Shown: positions 37,237 to 46,698 of the stretch, in pieces
Position numbering within the stretch: position 1 is the stretch's first letter
Layout of the letters: every line of letters begins with the position of its first letter
Assembly (NCBI RefSeq): GCF_019375555.1
Contig: NZ_JAHXDN010000003.1
Span: forward strand, 496,001 to 560,000
DNA: 64,000 nt
Direction of reading: 5' to 3'
Origin: Roseobacter insulae
GTDB lineage: Bacteria > Pseudomonadota > Alphaproteobacteria > Rhodobacterales > Rhodobacteraceae
Translations under genes and position numbers: made by a program
The notes under the pieces: model-generated
The model's database searches: none
What the model was told of the DNA's origin: nothing
The model's input: only the letters and a program-made list of their open reading frames with translations

Positions 37237-38670
37237 TCATCTGGGGCGAAGATGCTGTAACGTGCGGATCAGTATGGGCTTGTCGATCAGTTTCGTTGCA
37301 AAAAACATGATCACCATGACCAGTGTCCCGACGACAAGATGCACGATCAGGAAGGCCGCATCGCGCAGCAGATAGGCCGCAAGGCCCCCGGCGGCGCCGC
37401 TCAGAATGCCGCGCAGCAGCCATTGGCCGCGCAGCAGAAATCCATTCTTTGATATGATCACCCATCCCATGCCGATGCTGAACAGAATGAGGCTGTTTAC
37501 CGCGGCCGCACCCACGGCGCCGAACCGGGGCACTGCGACGAAAAAGGCGGGTATCGAGATCATAAGCATTCCCGCGGAAACATAAAGCGGGCGCATGGTG
37601 TTGTTCTTTGCGATCATTTCAGCCGAGATCAGATCAATCGACAAAGCGCCCACCGCGCCCAGCAACAACAGGCTCAGCAGGATCGCCCCGTCGCCAAATG
37701 CCGCCCCGAAAACCACGGTCATGAAGGCATTCGTGCATCCCATCGCCAGAAGGCTGCAGCCACAAAGAACCGATATCAAGCGCCACGCCCCTTCGACAAG
37801 GTCACTTTCCTGCGCCCCGTTCGCGTCCTTATGGGCGTGCGCCAGCGCGGACAGGATGCCCGGGTTAAAGACCGGTGCCGCCGCCATCGGCATCAACGCC
37901 AGCATTTTGGCCGCCGAATACAGGCTGATCATCGGATTGGTCGCGCCCAGAGCGGTCAGCATCAGCAGGTCGATCCCACTCATGATCCTGCGGCACAGCC
38001 CGTTGAGAAACGTGGGTCCAACGATGCTGCGATTGTGCCGGGTGAGCAGATCATAGGGTTGCCGCAAGGGAATGGGCAATGTCAGCCTGCACCAGGCGAT
38101 CTCTGCAAGACGCGCGCCGGCAATCGCCCACATCACGGTTTCAATGCCAAACCCAAGCTCGACGAGAAGGATGATAAGGATCATCCGGCATATGTGGAAA
38201 ACGCCTGCCGCAAGGCCGGACCAGGTAAAGGTACCGGTTGCGATCAGCGCGTCCCTATGGGTGCGCGCAACGGTTAACAACAGGATTTCCGCGGACCCGA
38301 TCCGCAGCCCCGTCACGATATCCGGCTGCTTGAGGATGCCTGCGATCAGCGGGGCGGCCAGGATAAACCCCACCATGCCGACGAAGCCGATAACGAGGCT
38401 TGCACGCAAAATGGCGCTTGCCGCCGCCTTCGGATCATCCGCGTCCGCCATGATTTTGACACCGGCCCGCATACCAAAGACGCTGGCCGCGATGAAGGAC
38501 ACCGGTCCGACGGCTGCCATGACGACCCCGATCAAGCCGTAAAGCTCCAATCCGAGGTTTCGGGTCAGGAATGCCGCGCTGATCAGACCTGCCGGCAGCG
38601 CCAGCGCCTCTGCCAGCGTTCCAAAAATGGTGCCCCGTCCCAGCGTGTCCCTTTTCCCCTGACGGCTCAT
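37237..38670 (-). CDS. Polysaccharide flippase (Wzx/MATE-like)
   Basis: The 477-residue protein has about 12 to 14 predicted membrane helices and the general pattern of the oligosaccharide/lipid-flippase superfamily, with an early LNLGLELYGLIGVVMA-like segment (actually LTRNLGLELYGLIGVV) and TFLNGLCRRIMSGIDLLML mid-way. It would move lipid-linked sugar units across the inner membrane. It is read leftward and stands alone. It is the only obvious export gene of the locus; no Wza/Wzc-type genes are seen here. Confidence 0.88.
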   Translation of the reverse strand: MSRQGKRDTLGRGTIFGTLAEALALPAGLISAAFLTRNLGLELYGLIGVVMAAVGPVSFIAASVFGMRAGVKIMADADDPKAAASAILRASLVIGFVGMVGFILAAPLIAGILKQPDIVTGLRIGSAEILLLTVARTHRDALIATGTFTWSGLAAGVFHICRMILIILLVELGFGIETVMWAIAGARLAEIAWCRLTLPIPLRQPYDLLTRHNRSIVGPTFLNGLCRRIMSGIDLLMLTALGATNPMISLYSAAKMLALMPMAAAPVFNPGILSALAHAHKDANGAQESDLVEGAWRLISVLCGCSLLAMGCTNAFMTVVFGAAFGDGAILLSLLLLGAVGALSIDLISAEMIAKNNTMRPLYVSAGMLMISIPAFFVAVPRFGAVGAAAVNSLILFSIGMGWVIISKNGFLLRGQWLLRGILSGAAGGLAAYLLRDAAFLIVHLVVGTLVMVIMFFATKLIDKPILIRTLQHLRPR

Positions 38671-38796
38671 GCAGCACGGCCTCGCCGATCAGCGCTCAGG
38701 CGTGGGGACGTGGCGCGCCGGTGCCGGACGGGGCGGGCAGGGGGCCACGGGAACCGAAAAAGCGTCATCCGCTTGTGCATGTTTGGAGGAAACCCA
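38671..38796. other. Upstream region between the flippase gene and the small Cys-rich gene
   Basis: This stretch holds the start region of the leftward flippase and the leader of a rightward small gene. Apart from the GGAGG ribosome binding site at its right end I see no motif. Confidence 0.4.
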
Positions 38797-38937
38797 TTGA
38801 GCGCATGCAACGCATTGGAAGAAATGGCATTGCTCTTAACGTCATGTGGCGCGTGTGAGGCACCCCATACCCCGGCACCCGAGGGCGCGCGCTTCCGGTG
38901 CCTGTGCGCCTGCGGCGGTGAAAAGGGAGCATCCTGA
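38797..38937 (+). CDS. Small cysteine-rich protein (46 aa), candidate
   Basis: Starting with TTG at 38797, a 46-codon frame is preceded by GGAGG at 38785-38789, seven bases away, which is ideal spacing. The protein reads MSACNALEEMALLLTSCGAC, then EAPHTPAPEGARFRCLCACG, ending GEKGAS. Six cysteines arranged CGAC and CLCAC resemble a compact zinc-ribbon or metal-binding knuckle. It is too short for routine annotation. I do not recognise a family and the call rests on the ribosome binding site and cysteine pattern. Confidence 0.4.
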   Translation: MSACNALEEMALLLTSCGACEAPHTPAPEGARFRCLCACGGEKGAS

Positions 38938-39247
38938 AAAGCCTTCACTGTTTGGTGGACGTTAGGATCTGGTCCAAGTCATCTTCAAAGTACAATTGTC
39001 ACGGGTTCAGCGCCCTGGACGTCATGGCGCCTTACGCATCCTGTCGTCAGCGCAACAGACCCTCAACATCCATCGTATGCGATTGCCAGCGGCAAAAAAA
39101 TGCCCAATCGATGTCGAACAAATGTCGCCGGGTGGTATGTATTTTCTGTATCAACCTGTTCAAGATGATCAAAATGCGGCTAATTTCAATCGAATAGACC
39201 TTTCCAGATTCCAATTTCATTAGACTGATAAACAGCAGGACATCCAA
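38938..39247. other. Intergenic region upstream of the UDP-glucuronate decarboxylase gene
   Basis: About 310 bases between the small Cys-rich gene and uxs. The second half is AT-rich and is the likely promoter region for uxs. Short frames on both strands here have no recognisable product. No hairpin with a T-run and no clear repeat is seen. Confidence 0.5.
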
Positions 39248-40219
39248 ATGGCACGACTATACGGCAGCCGGAAAAAAATACTTGTAACCGGCGGCGCAGG
39301 CTTTCTGGGCTCTCATCTGATCGACCGGCTGATCGAGCAGGGGCATGAAATCCTGTGTGTCGACAATCTGTTCACCGGCACCAAGGCCAATATCGATCAC
39401 CTGAACGGTCACCCCCGGTTTGAGTTCATGCGCCATGATGTAACCTTTCCGCTCTACGTCGAGGTCGATGAGATTTACAACCTCGCCTGCCCGGCATCGC
39501 CGATCCATTATCAGCACGACCCGGTGCAGACGATCAAGACGAGCGTTGTCGGTGCGATCAACATGCTGGGCCTCGCCAAGCGGTTGAAATGTCGCATCTT
39601 TCAGGCGTCAACCAGCGAGGTCTACGGCGACCCGATTGTGCACCCTCAGGTCGAAGGGTACTGGGGCAATGTGAATCCCATCGGCATCCGCTCCTGCTAT
39701 GACGAAGGCAAACGCGCGGCAGAAACCCTGTTCATGGATTACTTCCGCCAGCATCAGCTGGAAATCAAGATCGCGCGGATCTTCAACACCTATGGCCCCA
39801 GGATGCACCTGTCTGACGGGCGCGTGGTGTCCAACTTTATCGTGCAGGCGCTCAAAGGCACACCGATCACGATTTTCGGCGAGGGCCAGCAGACCCGATC
39901 CTTCTGTTATGTCGACGATCTGGTAGATGGGTTTATTCGGCTGATGGAGAGCGATTCCGACATCACCGGGCCGGTCAATCTTGGCAATCCCGGCGAATTT
40001 TCGATCCGCGAACTGGCAGAGGAGGTTCTCAGACTGACCGGCAGCCAGTCAGAGATCGTGTTCAAGCCAACGCCCGAGGACGACCCGATGCAGCGAAAAC
40101 CTGATATCTCGAAAGCCAAGGACCTGTTGGGCTGGTCGCCCAAAATCAAGCTGGATGCCGGATTGCGCCGGACCGTGGCCTACTTCCAGAAAGAGCTTGC
40201 GGAGCAACATGCGATCTGA
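39248..40219 (+). CDS. UDP-glucuronate decarboxylase (UDP-xylose synthase) family SDR
   Basis: This extended short-chain dehydrogenase has the NAD-binding [18 protein letters not shown], a substrate region with [16 protein letters not shown] characteristic of UXS, the active serine region [10 protein letters not shown], and the Tyr-Lys pair in [12 protein letters not shown]. It ends with the [15 protein letters not shown] and [11 protein letters not shown] segments. UXS converts UDP-glucuronate to UDP-xylose with NAD held tightly. The 323-residue length is typical. It would supply a pentose donor to the local glycosyltransferases. Confidence 0.93.
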   Translation: MARLYGSRKKILVTGGAGFLGSHLIDRLIEQGHEILCVDNLFTGTKANIDHLNGHPRFEFMRHDVTFPLYVEVDEIYNLACPASPIHYQHDPVQTIKTSVVGAINMLGLAKRLKCRIFQASTSEVYGDPIVHPQVEGYWGNVNPIGIRSCYDEGKRAAETLFMDYFRQHQLEIKIARIFNTYGPRMHLSDGRVVSNFIVQALKGTPITIFGEGQQTRSFCYVDDLVDGFIRLMESDSDITGPVNLGNPGEFSIRELAEEVLRLTGSQSEIVFKPTPEDDPMQRKPDISKAKDLLGWSPKIKLDAGLRRTVAYFQKELAEQHAI

Positions 40220-40256
40220 CGCCGGAATGTCGGCGGGATGCGCCTTCGTCGGTGTT

Positions 40257-41294
40257 TCAGGCCGCGGTCACGGGCTTGGCCTTCGTTGTCAGAATATCGG
40301 CCACGCAGGCGCAAGACGGTTTGGTGCACTGGATGGCCTGCGTCGGCAGGGCAATTTCACCCCCAAGCTGGCCAATCCGCCCGCCAACGCCGCAAACCGC
40401 GCGCAACACTTCGCCTGAGCCTTTGATGCGCAGGGATTCCAGCCCAATGTTACATTGGTAGCCTTGCCAGCGGTTGATGTCCTGCAGGATGAAGTCGTTC
40501 GCGCGTAACGTATCGCATGCCCCGGTTGCGGTGGTCGCCTGCATCGTCGAGCGGGGCGTGATGCCATCGGACCGGACCGAGGAAGGAACCCCTTTCCCCA
40601 GGATGCGCAGTTGCGCGTCCGAATAGTCGTAAAGCTCGGATTCAAACCCGACCCGCAGCGGTTTCAAGGTAATCGTCGCCTTGGGCAAGGCCGCGCGCAA
40701 CGCCCTGGCTTCGTCGTAGGTACGCTCGAACCGCTCCGGGTGCATTGTTACGTTAATGTGGACATTCATCTGCTCGACCAGCAATTGTCCCACGTCGATG
40801 AAATGATCCAGCGTCGCGAATTCATTGTGATAGGTCAGGATGACACTATCGAGATAGTCCCTGATTTTATGCCAGAAACGAACAGTCCGAGAGGCATTGC
40901 TGATCAGGCTGACCCGGAACCCCAGCGCCGATGCCTCTTTGAGCAGGTCGATGATCCGCGGATGCATGGTGGGTTCACCGCCGGTAAACTGAAGCCACAC
41001 CAGCTTGTTCCGCTCCTGCGCGTAATGGCTTTTCATCTGGTGGTAGAGGGTGAGCACATCTTCCGTCTTCTGCCAGCGAATTGTGCCGTCGTGCAGGGCC
41101 TTTGGACAGTAGCTGCAAGCGTAGCTGCATGCATTCCCAAGCATCCAGTCCACCAGAACGGTACGCGCATGCTGCGGGTTGCTGTGATCAATCCGCGTAT
41201 AGGGTTCCGTGGTGTGCTGGACGCCGTCCATCGTGATTTTCCGATCATAAAAGCCGCGCGCCACCGGGAATACCACCCGGAACCTCCGCGTCAT
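40257..41294 (-). CDS. Radical SAM protein with C-terminal cysteine cluster
   Basis: The 345-residue protein has the radical SAM CxxxCxxC motif in GNACSYACSYCPK, the SAM-binding GGEP in LQFTGGEPTMHPR, and a C-terminal region with several cysteines (YQCNIGLES, VLRAVCGVGG, IQCTKPSCACVADIL), resembling a SPASM/twitch auxiliary cluster. It makes a 5'-deoxyadenosyl radical to modify an unknown substrate. Two starts are possible, ATG at 41294 or 41231. It is read leftward, converging with uxs. The reaction is unknown; its place in a glycan locus suggests sugar or peptide modification. Confidence 0.88.
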   Translation of the reverse strand: MTRRFRVVFPVARGFYDRKITMDGVQHTTEPYTRIDHSNPQHARTVLVDWMLGNACSYACSYCPKALHDGTIRWQKTEDVLTLYHQMKSHYAQERNKLVWLQFTGGEPTMHPRIIDLLKEASALGFRVSLISNASRTVRFWHKIRDYLDSVILTYHNEFATLDHFIDVGQLLVEQMNVHINVTMHPERFERTYDEARALRAALPKATITLKPLRVGFESELYDYSDAQLRILGKGVPSSVRSDGITPRSTMQATTATGACDTLRANDFILQDINRWQGYQCNIGLESLRIKGSGEVLRAVCGVGGRIGQLGGEIALPTQAIQCTKPSCACVADILTTKAKPVTAA

Positions 41295-41472
41295 GCGACA
41301 GCCTACATGGGCGCGACAAGCCGGCCAAGCCCTATCGGAATCTGCCCGCAGCGTGCGCTGACAAACGCCCGATCCGGCTTTGCAAAACCGACGATTTTAT
41401 ATAAAACTAACCTAAATTTCGAAAGATTCGTTTGATCACCAGTTTGGAAAGCAACCCGGAAGGGCTGTGGGA

Positions 41473-43155
41473 ATGTCGGAATTGACCGAGCAAGACAAAA
41501 CCGAAGAACCGAAGAACAGACAAGGTGCCCCCACAGCGGCAGAGCGGGCCACTTTGCAATCGGACTTGGAGGAAAGGCTTGCCGCCGCGCGGATCGAACG
41601 CGAAAAAGTATTGGCCGCAAAAGGCAAGTCAGACAAGAAACCAATCGTGAAACGCCCCCGGTTTATGGATGGCGAAGACGGATTTGGTGCGCCCGTCTAT
41701 CAGAAGGGGGCAGGCACGCCGCAGCAGCCGCCCGAGAGCGTCACACCGGATGTCGCCGGGGCACGTAAATCCGCCCGCTTTGCCTTGCTCGCACCTCAGG
41801 GCAACGGGTCTCAGGCCAGAACAGCGGTTCCCCAGAAATCGGGGCTTTCACTGTCGCGGGTTGCTGCGATTGGCTTTGCCTGTTTTTTCGGATTGGGATT
41901 CGGCATGGTGCTGAGCCTTGGCGCGGTCATGGGGCTGGGTTGGGTGACGCTGTCGGATGTGGCCGACCGTATCGGCAACCCCGGGCAACGCCTTCTGTCG
42001 CAGCAGGCGCCCGATGTGGCTGATCAGATCGACCTGACGTTGGCAGCGGCGCTGCCCGCCACTGCAGCCCTGTCGATGGCGCAACTGGCGCATAGGCAGA
42101 CACTCCCGACGCCTCCTGCGCTGCCCTTGCTGGCCGCTGCGCCGGTGCCGGACACGGCGCCAGGCGCGGTGCTGTCACCCGGCCCGCGGCTCAACACGAT
42201 CGGCAAGGCGGTGACGGCGGCCCTTCAACCGGATGCCTCCATTGCGCCGATCACGGTGTCATTTGAAAACCCCACGCGCGGCCTGATCACGCCGATGCTG
42301 AGCGTGAGTCAGAGCGATGATCTGGATTCTCTGCCGGTGATCTTTGAGCTCAGCCCGGTTCATCTGCTCAGTTCGCTGGGCGATCTGACCTCCCCGGACC
42401 CCGACAAATCGAGAGTGACCGCAGTCTCCGCCACCGACGGTCAGCCCACCCGGATGACGATACCGGCGCTTTTCAGAAGCGCGGCGGGACACCGTCCGTC
42501 TGAGGTAGAAAACGACCCGGTGATCGTGCCGTTGTTCTCGGCAGTGATCGAGGGCTGGGCCGCGGTTGATGTCAGCGCACCATCGACCGCGCTACGCCTC
42601 GCAGCGATCGAACCGTCGCCCGACGCCCTCCCGCCTGTATCGCTGCTGGCGCGCCCGGCCACGGCAAACCCGTTGCCAGCGATAAGCGGGCCAGTGCTGC
42701 GTGTCCCCGATCTGGCGAGCAAGCTGGGCTTCTCAGGAGACAAAGCCAAGAGCATCGCGCTTGTCACCTATGCCCCCAGCAGCGTCACGAACACCGAACT
42801 GGCAGAACGCCTCAAGGTGCTGGAAACCACCGGATTTCCACTCGCCTCGACCAATCGTGTGAATTTCAAGGTGTCGAAGACCCATGTCCGGTACTACACC
42901 CGCGCGGATGAAACCGTCGCACGTGCAGTCGCTGCCGAAGTCGGCGGCAAGGCGCGGGATTTTACCCGCGAAAGAATTTCGTCTCCTTCGGGACGTATCG
43001 AAATCTGGCTGGCCGGAACGCGCACAGGTGTCGCCAAGCAGAAACGCACGTCACAATCTGTTTCTCAGCGCCGCGCCAATCTGAAAGCGGAGCTGAAAAA
43101 CCGATTGATCAACAGCTTGCGGCGGGGCGAGCACCTCGGATCGGCCCAGCCGTAG
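41473..43155 (+). CDS. Membrane-anchored protein with LytR_C-like domain
   Basis: The 560-residue protein has a charged cytoplasmic N-terminus (about residues 1-125, including AERATLQSDLEERLAAARIE), one membrane helix (IGFACFFGLGFGMVLSLGAV), and a long Pro/Ala/Ser-rich periplasmic linker. The C-terminal 120 residues resemble the LytR_C domain: NTELAERLKVLETTGFP, VSKTHVRYYTRADETVARAV and SGRIEIWLAG. LytR_C-type domains sit in envelope proteins. It starts a rightward group of five genes. The ATG at 41473 was chosen over the GTG two codons earlier. Confidence 0.7.
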   Translation: MSELTEQDKTEEPKNRQGAPTAAERATLQSDLEERLAAARIEREKVLAAKGKSDKKPIVKRPRFMDGEDGFGAPVYQKGAGTPQQPPESVTPDVAGARKSARFALLAPQGNGSQARTAVPQKSGLSLSRVAAIGFACFFGLGFGMVLSLGAVMGLGWVTLSDVADRIGNPGQRLLSQQAPDVADQIDLTLAAALPATAALSMAQLAHRQTLPTPPALPLLAAAPVPDTAPGAVLSPGPRLNTIGKAVTAALQPDASIAPITVSFENPTRGLITPMLSVSQSDDLDSLPVIFELSPVHLLSSLGDLTSPDPDKSRVTAVSATDGQPTRMTIPALFRSAAGHRPSEVENDPVIVPLFSAVIEGWAAVDVSAPSTALRLAAIEPSPDALPPVSLLARPATANPLPAISGPVLRVPDLASKLGFSGDKAKSIALVTYAPSSVTNTELAERLKVLETTGFPLASTNRVNFKVSKTHVRYYTRADETVARAVAAEVGGKARDFTRERISSPSGRIEIWLAGTRTGVAKQKRTSQSVSQRRANLKAELKNRLINSLRRGEHLGSAQP

Positions 43156-43218
43156 TCTCGTTTGATCTGCGGTGGCCGTTTATGCTACTATCGCTATGCC
43201 GCAGGGGGAGCGGTTTTC

Positions 43219-43275
43219 ATGACACGACAATTTATTGTTTTTCTGTTTTGGGTCGGAAATAATTGTGGCGGGTAA
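43219..43275 (+). CDS. Candidate 18-residue leader peptide upstream of a secreted protein gene
   Basis: An ATG at 43219, preceded by AGGGGGAG with eight bases of spacing, opens a frame for MTRQFIVFLFWVGNNCGG and ends at TAA 43273-43275. It overlaps the start of the next gene (GTG at 43265) by 11 bases. The peptide is hydrophobic. Its strong ribosome binding site and overlap suggest translational coupling; it could also be chance. Confidence 0.35.
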   Translation: MTRQFIVFLFWVGNNCGG

Positions 43276-43567
43276 CAAGCTAATCGCGATCGTGACGGTG
43301 CTCATTCTGGTGGGCTCAACCGGCAATGCACAGGACAATGTCACAATCGATGAGTTGCGGGCCATCGAAAGCCTGATCGACGGCAAGGATTGGCGGGGAT
43401 TGTACAGCTATGTTCAGGCCAACCCCAAGCTGACGGCCGGGAATGACCCGCTGGCAGTTGAACTTCGAACTTTTGTCGACGATGCGAAACGCGGTGCCCT
43501 GACTACCTTCAATGCTGCGCCCGGCCAGACCGCGCCGCGTTCTGTCCCTGATCCTGTCATTTACTGA
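43265..43567 (+). CDS. Small exported protein of unknown function
   Basis: From GTG at 43265 the protein begins MAGNKLIAIVTVLILVGSTG and is cleaved near NAQD, leaving about 75 mature residues with a helical segment VTIDELRAIESLIDGKDW. A longer frame from TTG 43235 is possible. No family is recognised. It lies between the LytR_C-like protein and the glycosyltransferase pair, all on the same strand. Confidence 0.6.
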   Translation: MAGNKLIAIVTVLILVGSTGNAQDNVTIDELRAIESLIDGKDWRGLYSYVQANPKLTAGNDPLAVELRTFVDDAKRGALTTFNAAPGQTAPRSVPDPVIY

Positions 43568-43592
43568 GACAACAGGGATACCCCCCGTGAGC

Positions 43593-44642
43593 ATGTACCC
43601 GACCGTCGCATATGTTCTTGACCCGCGGTTTCGCGGCGGGACCTCATCAGCCGTGGCGGCTGAACTGGATCTGGTCAGCGGTCTCGCCCGGGTCGAGGTG
43701 CACGCGCTGTCGACCGCCATGTTTTCCGGTCGGTCCGTCGCCCCGCAACTTGGTGACGCTTTGGCGCGGCTGACCCTGCCGCTGATCTGGGATGCGCGCG
43801 AAATTGCGGCCGATATCGTGATTTTTCACAACCCGTCGTGTCTGAAGTTTCAGGACACGCTCGCCACCAGAATAGTTGCCAACAAACTCATTGTCGTCAC
43901 CCATGAAAATTTCCTGCGTCCCGGGGGTGCCGAGGGATTTGACGTCGCAAAATGCCTTGAACTCATCGGCGACAGCTCCACCGTTCTGCAACGCGCAATT
44001 GCCCCCATTTCACCATGGAACCGCCAAACCGTCGACAGCTGGGTATCAACGCAGTCTCCGAAACATGACTGGGCCGTGCAGCCGTGGGATTGGTTCAACA
44101 TCTGTTCCTTCGAGATGCAAGCCCCCACGCCCCATCCTGCGGACCGGCGTGGCCGACATTCCCGGCCGGGTTTCGAAAAATTTCCGCAACAGGACGTGAT
44201 GGATCTGTGTTTCCCGGAAGCAGCCGAGCAAAATGTGATCCTTGGCGCAGACAGTTACCTGCGCGATGGCTCGGCCCCCGCGCATTGGACCCTGTATCCT
44301 TTTGGCGGCCTATCCGTCTCGCAGTATTTCGAGCAGATTGATTTCTGTGTCTACTACACGGCCCCAACCTGGCGCGAGAGTTTCGGGCGTGTTCTCGCCG
44401 AAGCCATTGCGGCGGGCAAAATCGCGATCAGCGATCCACAAACGGCGCAGACATTCGATGGTGCGGTCATCGGTGCCGCCCCCTCCGAGGTGAATGACAT
44501 CGTGCGCCGCTATATCTCCGACCCGGTCCGCTATCAAAGGGACGTTGTGTCCGGACAAGGCAAGCTGGGAAAATTCTCTTCGACGGCCTTCGAAGCGACA
44601 TTCAACACACTCCTGGGCCAGATGCCCGGAGGCCCCAGATGA
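43593..44642 (+). CDS. GT-B type glycosyltransferase
   Basis: The protein of about 349 residues begins MYPTVAYVLDPRFRGGTSSA, with the GG loop typical of GT4-like enzymes, and has the C-terminal motif TWRESFGRVLAEAIAAGK, which is the donor-binding E-x7-E region. The middle part, WAVQPWDWFNICSF, is unusual. The frame is open to 43512, and a GTG at 43587 is an alternative start. The stop overlaps the next glycosyltransferase start (ATGA), so they are co-translated. Donor and acceptor are unknown. Confidence 0.7.
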   Translation: MYPTVAYVLDPRFRGGTSSAVAAELDLVSGLARVEVHALSTAMFSGRSVAPQLGDALARLTLPLIWDAREIAADIVIFHNPSCLKFQDTLATRIVANKLIVVTHENFLRPGGAEGFDVAKCLELIGDSSTVLQRAIAPISPWNRQTVDSWVSTQSPKHDWAVQPWDWFNICSFEMQAPTPHPADRRGRHSRPGFEKFPQQDVMDLCFPEAAEQNVILGADSYLRDGSAPAHWTLYPFGGLSVSQYFEQIDFCVYYTAPTWRESFGRVLAEAIAAGKIAISDPQTAQTFDGAVIGAAPSEVNDIVRRYISDPVRYQRDVVSGQGKLGKFSSTAFEATFNTLLGQMPGGPR

Positions 44643-46696
44643 TCTTGCTGTGCAGCGGCCAGATCTCCTCAAGGCACTTTGATGCGCTGCTCCTTTTTGC
44701 CGCGCAACTGGAGAGTGGTGGTCATTCCGTCGCCATAGACGCCCGGTTCATGCCCGAGGAGACCATCAAGCAGCAGAAATACGAGATGGCGCCTTTCCTT
44801 GCCGACGCGGGGGACATCAACGCGGAGACCATCCTCGTTATCGGTGCGGAGGCGATGTCGGATGACGCTCAGATCCTGCTTCGCGGCGTCAACGCTCGGG
44901 CCGATGTTCCGGTCTGGGCCATCGGGCATTACGCCACACATCAGGATGAGATCAACGCCCGCAACAAGATTGCCTTTGCCATGGGTCGCGAGCCTGAACT
45001 GTTGAACCTCAGCAAGGCCAGCAAACCACTTCTTCTGGAAGGTCTGGTCGCCCCGCTTGCGACACGTATTGCCCCCCACCCTGAGCAGAGCGACGGCAAA
45101 GGGTGCAAGCTTCTGGTCTACATGCCCTTTGAGATGCTGGAAGAAGACGATGCGCTGACAGGTCTGGCGATCACCAACTATAGCCCCAATGTCGAATTAC
45201 ACGTGCTGACCAATGCCAAGGGCAAGGACCTGATCCGACGGTCAAAACATGCGGCCCTGTCGGTCTTCGGCTATGGTGAGCTGCCACCCGATAACCTCCT
45301 GAATTACTTTGATGTTGCAGCTTTCTTCGGCTCGAACATCCCCGGCGAGCGCATGGCCGCGCTGGCATTGCTGGCCATGGGAAGCGGGAAGGTGGTCATC
45401 GATTGCACCACGACTGCAGGCTTTGCCGAAACGGGCGCTCCGGTGGTCCGGGGCCCGGACCGGATTGAGGCCTTATCCGGATACCTGCACGATGTCGTCA
45501 TGCACAGCCGTGTCGAAATCGGCCGGCGTTCGCTGCAAAGCAGTTGGTTGAAACAGTTTGACGCGGCGGCGCTGGAACGGGAGGTACAGCTGACGCACCT
45601 CCCGCGGGTGCAGCCGGACCCGGTGCCGCAAACTGTCTTCTTTCCCACGAATGGCAATGGGCTGGGACACGCGCAAAGATGCGCATTGATCGCCGATGCG
45701 ATGCAGGACGAAACACCGCGGCGGTTCGCGGCATTCCCCAGTTGCATCGACATGTTGGAAAACCGCGGCTTCGGGTGCGTGCCGATGGTGCCGCGGTCAG
45801 ATGATCATGGCGATGCATTCGCGGCGGATCTTGTGAACTACATCCGGCTGCGCCAGTTGCTCAGACCCGGGGACCGGGTGGTGTTCGACGGCGGCTATGT
45901 GTTCGATTCCATCTACCGCACGGTGTCCGCTCTCAAGCTGTCGGCCACATGGATCAGGCGCGGATTGTGGCGGCCCGGTCAGATCAACCCGACAGCGCTG
46001 GAGAGAGAGCGGGCATTTTCACAAGTGATCGTTCCACAGGAAGCCTTTGCCGAGTTGAACAGCGACTATTCGACCGGACATCACATCGACAAGGTCGGCC
46101 CCATCGTGCGACAGGGGAAACTGTCCGCCAAAGAGGTGCAAAGCCTGCGGGACCGCCTGAGTATTCAGTTCGATCAGGAAATCGACACGCTGGTCGTCAC
46201 GATGCTGGGCGGCGGTGTCGCCTCCGAGCGCACGGCGCAGACGCAGATGCTGTGTTCGCTGCTTGAGCAACGGACAAATTGCCTTCATCTGATTGTGGCA
46301 TGGCCCAACGCGGTCGTGGCGCCGGGGTTGGCGGGATGGCGAAACAGTCACGTCGTTTATACGACCCGCACACTCGCCCTGTGTCAGGCCGCCGACCTGA
46401 CGGTATCCGCGGTCGGATATAACTCTTTCCATGAAATTCTATACGCGCAGGTACCGTCCATTCTGATCCCACAATCCGCACCGTTTCTGGACGATCAGGA
46501 AAGACGGGCGCGCGCCGCGGCAGAGCGCAATCTGGCGGCGCTGGTGCTGGAGACCGAGTTACTCGCACTTGAGCGCGAGGTTTCGGCCTTTCTGGACGGC
46601 GCAAAGGCCGATGAGATACGCAAGGCACTCGCGGCTGAATGCTTGCCAGACACCGGCAACGTGGCGGCGGCCAGGCTGATAGAGCAGGGGGGATAA
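44639..46696 (+). CDS. Two-domain glycosyltransferase with MurG-like C-terminal half
   Basis: The 685-residue protein has an N-terminal half (residues about 1-330) without clear motifs, resembling a GT-B lobe pair, and a C-terminal half like MurG/GT28: FFPTNGNGLGHAQRCALIAD, TLVVTMLGGGVASERTAQT and TVSAVGYNSFHEILYAQVPS-type donor site (actually LTVSAVGYNSFHE). The length is about twice that of a single GT28 enzyme, suggesting a fusion. It overlaps the preceding glycosyltransferase by four bases and the next gene starts two bases after its stop. Confidence 0.7.
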   Translation: MILLCSGQISSRHFDALLLFAAQLESGGHSVAIDARFMPEETIKQQKYEMAPFLADAGDINAETILVIGAEAMSDDAQILLRGVNARADVPVWAIGHYATHQDEINARNKIAFAMGREPELLNLSKASKPLLLEGLVAPLATRIAPHPEQSDGKGCKLLVYMPFEMLEEDDALTGLAITNYSPNVELHVLTNAKGKDLIRRSKHAALSVFGYGELPPDNLLNYFDVAAFFGSNIPGERMAALALLAMGSGKVVIDCTTTAGFAETGAPVVRGPDRIEALSGYLHDVVMHSRVEIGRRSLQSSWLKQFDAAALEREVQLTHLPRVQPDPVPQTVFFPTNGNGLGHAQRCALIADAMQDETPRRFAAFPSCIDMLENRGFGCVPMVPRSDDHGDAFAADLVNYIRLRQLLRPGDRVVFDGGYVFDSIYRTVSALKLSATWIRRGLWRPGQINPTALERERAFSQVIVPQEAFAELNSDYSTGHHIDKVGPIVRQGKLSAKEVQSLRDRLSIQFDQEIDTLVVTMLGGGVASERTAQTQMLCSLLEQRTNCLHLIVAWPNAVVAPGLAGWRNSHVVYTTRTLALCQAADLTVSAVGYNSFHEILYAQVPSILIPQSAPFLDDQERRARAAAERNLAALVLETELLALEREVSAFLDGAKADEIRKALAAECLPDTGNVAAARLIEQGG

Positions 46697-46698
46697 CC

